The notes under the pieces were generated by a model, which did no database searches, was not told the DNA's origin, and saw nothing but the letters and a program-made list of their open reading frames with translations. The position numbers and the translations under genes are program-made. A DNA stretch of 34,351 bases, from positions 1-34,351 of the forward strand of contig JAKSLR010000031.1 of assembly GCA_024401095.1 (NCBI GenBank), read 5' to 3'. This document shows, piece by piece, positions 31,598 through 34,351 of the stretch. The stretch is from Bacteroidaceae bacterium. Its GTDB lineage: Bacteria; Bacteroidota; Bacteroidia; Bacteroidales; Bacteroidaceae. How positions within the stretch are numbered: position 1 is the stretch's first letter; every line of letters begins with the position of its first letter.

Positions 31598-31867
31598 AAA
31601 TCTACTGTTGTTTAGCCATCGGTATCTTTTTCAAATACCATAGTACTTCCACTTGCAAAAATAAAGGAAGTTTACGAAACGACCAAAATGGAGAACGAAA
31701 TTTATTTGTACGCATTAGAAAATCCTTAATGACATCTTGACTAGTGACATCATGACATTGAGAAATGGACGATAAAGAAAAATACGTAGTCTTATTTCTT
31801 TGCTAAAACATACGGAGAAAAAAGATACCAGAGTGCTCGTGGTATAAAAGGTTTATTATTTACTGGT
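31598..31867. other. Gene-free stretch
   Basis: I see no gene here. A 13-codon frame from the ATG at about 31688 (MENEIYLYALENP) and a loose TGACATC repeat (about 31729-31760) are the only notable items. It may hold further decayed sequence of the Rpn remnant. Confidence 0.4.
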
Positions 31868-31901
31868 TATATTTGCAGTTATACTATTTTTTTTATATTT
31901 G
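31868..31901 (+). promoter_or_regulatory. Two TAnnTTTG boxes upstream of a possible small RNA
   Basis: TATATTTG occurs at 31868-31875 and again at 31894-31901, both on the plus strand, 26 bases apart. No open frame of useful length follows. Confidence 0.4.
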
Positions 31902-31906
31902 CACTG

Positions 31907-32058
31907 AACTAAAGGAGAAGGTCGAAGGATAGTCTTATCTTTCCTTCCTAATCACGTTGAAATTTAACGTTTTAACTTTGTGAATCTGACATCAGAGGAA
32001 ACTCTAATTTTAGAATCAAGGCCATTGAAATGCTTATTTCCATGACCTTGGTTTTTTT
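31907..32058 (+). ncRNA. Candidate small RNA of about 150 bases
   Basis: From the expected start after the 31894-31901 promoter box to the T-run at 32052-32058 the sequence has no gene but three potential hairpins. These are GAAGGATA with TATCTTTC (about 31923-31943), ACGTT...AACGT (about 31956-31972), and a terminator stem 32017-32031 with 32036-32050, about 13 of 15 paired and followed by seven T. It does not look like 4.5S RNA or tmRNA to me. The plus-strand T-run means that the hairpin is not simply the terminator of the minus-strand DUF262 gene. Confidence 0.35.
32017..32058 (+). terminator. Hairpin terminator, plus strand
   Basis: CAAGG...GAAAT (32017-32031) pairs with ATTTC...CCTTG (32036-32050) with two mismatches and a GCTT loop, followed by G and seven T. 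Confidence 0.7.
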
Positions 32059-32095
32059 ATCTTGAAATTTTATATATTAAATGATTTTACTTTTG

Positions 32096-34258
32096 TTAAT
32101 CCTCTAAATCGTCATACAAGGTTGTTTCAGTGATTGGCTTAAGTTCTAATTCAAGTTCAGAAGGAGCTATTCCTAATTCACCAAAAATATATAGAAGTGT
32201 ATTGCGTTTAGATTTAGTATCATTTGCTGTCCAGACAAAACATTTATCAGCAACTTTCGTATTATATGTTTTCTGCTTTGAATGCAGGTATTCTTCTTTA
32301 GTTGACAGATAAATCATATCCGATGTTTTTTCATTATAGAGAATCTTACAAACACCTAACAACATTTCTTTCCAAGAATCTACATCATGTCTTGTTCCAT
32401 TATATCTAAATCCAAGAATCTTTCTGCCCGTAAGCTCAACATCATCATCATCCAGCGTAACCAACTCTATTTCTTTCTCTAATGGGACATATTGAGTAGT
32501 GATCATAGGCCATAATTTTAGGAAATTTTCGAGTAGAATCTGTCCACGTTCAATCAATTCCTTTTCACCAAATGTCTCATGATTCTTTAAATAGTTACTT
32601 AACTTGAAGGCAGAATCCTTAAATCCAAAAACTTGAATTTCAGATGTTTGCTTAGTGTCTTTATTTGTCCTTTTCAGAATATATCCATTATATTTTTCAT
32701 TATAAGGCCTGTTACTATAGTCTAAATTGTAGCCAGAAAGAGTCAGGTTGGCAAATGTATGAAGGTATCTCTCATTTATTTCCATTGCATTCTCACCTAA
32801 ATCCGCTTTCCATTGAGCAGACATGTGTTGGGGCATGATATGCTCAATAGTAATCTTTCCTTCTTTCATTTTCTTAATAATAGCATCGTCATATTCTTTG
32901 CTATTTAAGTTTTCCATTCGTTCAAAAAGGAAGTTTTTATAATCTCCCGGTATTTTATACACCTGTCTGTGTGGGAACTCTTCTTTTACAAGATTATCAG
33001 TTGGGAAGAAGCCAGTTCCTTGTTTCTTTAATAGGATGTATTTTAGTAGTTCTGCATAGGATACGGTTAATTCCACACCTCTTTTGACATGAGCTTTGAT
33101 AATTCTCAAAACATCACTATGTAATGACGCAAATATCTTCAATAAAGCATTTGCAGGATAGCTACAGATGATGCGTCTTGCCCAATAAGCTTCTACAACA
33201 TCTAAGACTTCATATCTAATGTCTTCACTTATCTGGTTTTCATCGGCATAATTCCAAAATGCCAAATAGAAAGGCATACAAACATTTGAACCTATACTTG
33301 CAAGTTGTTTGAATTTCTTGTCAATTTCTGGATTGCCAGTACATCCTTTTGCAGCCATTTTGTAATACTTGGCATACTTCAACATGTCTGCAAGTAAATC
33401 CTTTCTGCTTTGTTGATGGTCAGAATCGTATTTCTTGAAATCGAAATACAAATCATCAAGACTACTGGTAATATTTGTATTAATAGTTAAATAATCACGG
33501 ATGAACATGGTTGGCTCTCCATCGGTATATTTTTCTATTTTGCTCCAGTATGTATGATAGTATTCCTCTTGTTCCTCTTTTGTCAAGGACATAAGCAGAT
33601 AGTTTCTTACCTTATCTGCTTCTTCAAGATCTTTTCCGCAGGAGTTAAGGCTTTCAAAGATTAGCTGTGGGTTGTCTTTTGAGTCAAGGCAAATATCAAT
33701 AACAATCAGCCTTTCAATAGCTTCTATCAAATCCTCAAAAGTGATAGATGATGCTGATTTAATCAAGTCATAGAAAAACAGATAATTACTTGTCACGCCT
33801 GATTCAGAAGGACTTACAAAATTATCTTCATCATTTGTAAAGAGTGCATCATAAGCTCTTCTATCATCTTCTATAGGAACAAGCTTAATTTTCCTGTCGC
33901 CTTTACGATAAGGAGCATATAGATACTTCTTTCTCACATCATTGAGGAATTCGTCATTATCACAAGCCATATCTCCATTATGAACAGCATTTATTGCTGC
34001 CAGAATAAGAATAGATATTGTAGTAATACGTTGCTGACCATCAATGATTAGCAAGTCATTCTGTGTCTCACTTGCCTTTACAGAAACAATGCTGCCAAAG
34101 AAATGACTATATAGGTTCTTTTCATGTACAATCTTTAAATCCTCGAACAAACGCTGGCAGTGTTTCTTTTGCCATGCATATTTTCGTTGATATAATGGAA
34201 TAATGAATAGTGCTTTACTGTCATTATAATAAACATCTAATCTTGTTGCATCCCTCAT
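32096..34258 (-). CDS. DUF262 plus HNH (DUF1524) protein, GmrSD-type putative restriction/defence nuclease
   Basis: 720 residues, cytoplasmic. The N-terminal DUF262 domain has the YQRKYAW motif (Tyr23-Gln24-Arg25) and IDGQQRITT (Asp73 to Arg77), used for NTP binding/hydrolysis in this family. A long helical middle follows, then an HNH endonuclease domain of the DUF1524 kind: ITIEHIMPQ (His473), FANLTLSGYN and the downstream Asn-containing YNEKYNGYILKRT. The last ~120 residues (GRKILGFRYNGTRHDVDSWKEML) form a further unassigned domain. Known relatives include the type IV enzyme GmrSD, which cuts glucosylated phage DNA, and SspE of phosphorothioate systems. It follows an upstream gene on the same strand after 25 bases. 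Phage defence is inferred from family. Confidence 0.88.
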   Translation of the reverse strand: MRDATRLDVYYNDSKALFIIPLYQRKYAWQKKHCQRLFEDLKIVHEKNLYSHFFGSIVSVKASETQNDLLIIDGQQRITTISILILAAINAVHNGDMACDNDEFLNDVRKKYLYAPYRKGDRKIKLVPIEDDRRAYDALFTNDEDNFVSPSESGVTSNYLFFYDLIKSASSITFEDLIEAIERLIVIDICLDSKDNPQLIFESLNSCGKDLEEADKVRNYLLMSLTKEEQEEYYHTYWSKIEKYTDGEPTMFIRDYLTINTNITSSLDDLYFDFKKYDSDHQQSRKDLLADMLKYAKYYKMAAKGCTGNPEIDKKFKQLASIGSNVCMPFYLAFWNYADENQISEDIRYEVLDVVEAYWARRIICSYPANALLKIFASLHSDVLRIIKAHVKRGVELTVSYAELLKYILLKKQGTGFFPTDNLVKEEFPHRQVYKIPGDYKNFLFERMENLNSKEYDDAIIKKMKEGKITIEHIMPQHMSAQWKADLGENAMEINERYLHTFANLTLSGYNLDYSNRPYNEKYNGYILKRTNKDTKQTSEIQVFGFKDSAFKLSNYLKNHETFGEKELIERGQILLENFLKLWPMITTQYVPLEKEIELVTLDDDDVELTGRKILGFRYNGTRHDVDSWKEMLLGVCKILYNEKTSDMIYLSTKEEYLHSKQKTYNTKVADKCFVWTANDTKSKRNTLLYIFGELGIAPSELELELKPITETTLYDDLED

Positions 34259-34283
34259 GACGTTGATAGTATTAAATGTGTTC

Positions 34284-34351
34284 TTACTCTTCCTCTGCTG
34301 CTTTCAGAATATCAGTACCTTCTTCCTGCACCTCATAAAGCTTAACCACCT
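34284..34351 (-). CDS. C-terminal end of an unidentified upstream gene (runs off window)
   Basis: Minus-strand open frame entering from the window edge and ending at the TAA at 34286-34284: 21 codons, VVKLYEVQEEGTDILKAAEE plus a final Glu. It ends 25 bases before the DUF262 gene, so the two are likely co-transcribed. It is too short to identify. If the DUF262 protein is a defence nuclease, this could be its partner. Confidence 0.55.
   Translation of the reverse strand, partial: VVKLYEVQEEGTDILKAAEEE

Overview
This window looks like a chromosomal segment from a Bacteroidales bacterium, and Prevotellaceae is plausible. The evidence is about ten promoters of the Bacteroidetes type (-7 box TAnnTTTG), a BACON-domain lipoprotein, two TonB-dependent receptors, many SPII lipoproteins, the Na+-pumping methylmalonyl-CoA decarboxylase operon, and a general lack of strong Shine-Dalgarno sites. 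No rRNA or tRNA genes were recognised. The genus assignment is inference.

Layout. 1-625: 5' part of a GH3 glycosidase gene (minus strand, runs off the edge). 688-6175: a three-gene minus-strand operon joined by ATGA overlaps. It holds a sensor histidine kinase with a substrate-binding-protein-like sensor, a second kinase of the same build that has lost its phospho-accepting His, and a formylglycine-generating-enzyme-like lipoprotein. 6340-8014: an SDR oxidoreductase and a convergent type II pantothenate kinase sharing a hairpin terminator. 8148-12115: mmdA, oadG/mmdD-like, a carrier protein with two biotinyl domains, and mmdB, i.e. the Na+-translocating decarboxylase of the succinate-propionate route. 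It ends in a double-hairpin terminator. 12236-16119: a TonB receptor, an alpha/beta-hydrolase-fold esterase and an S66 LD-carboxypeptidase.

16192-25838 is the most interesting part. A cobalamin riboswitch leads a six-gene operon: TonB receptor, BACON/propeller lipoprotein, a membrane-anchored CobN/HmuS-type chelatase, a small polytopic membrane protein, a MotA/TolQ/ExbB-type channel and a DUF2149 protein. The last four match the order of hmuSTUV of the Porphyromonas haem-uptake locus. Here, however, they sit under a B12 riboswitch and beside a different surface lipoprotein. I infer a proton-motive-force-coupled periplasmic tetrapyrrole (corrinoid?) metal-handling machine.

25839-32095 is an accessory, repeat-rich stretch. 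It contains a GH29 fucosidase lipoprotein, a truncated AraC-family regulator, a lipoprotein version of a thioredoxin-type arsenate reductase, a small lipoprotein, an unrecognised 222-residue protein and an Rpn-type remnant. Between them lie several families of short repeats: a 23-bp palindromic array, 11-bp arrays in opposite orientation at both ends of the fucosidase-ArsC segment, three copies of a ~100-120-bp hairpin repeat, and a 10-bp array. A possible small RNA lies at about 31907-32058. 32096-34351 holds a DUF262/HNH (GmrSD-like) putative defence nuclease and the last 21 codons of an upstream gene.
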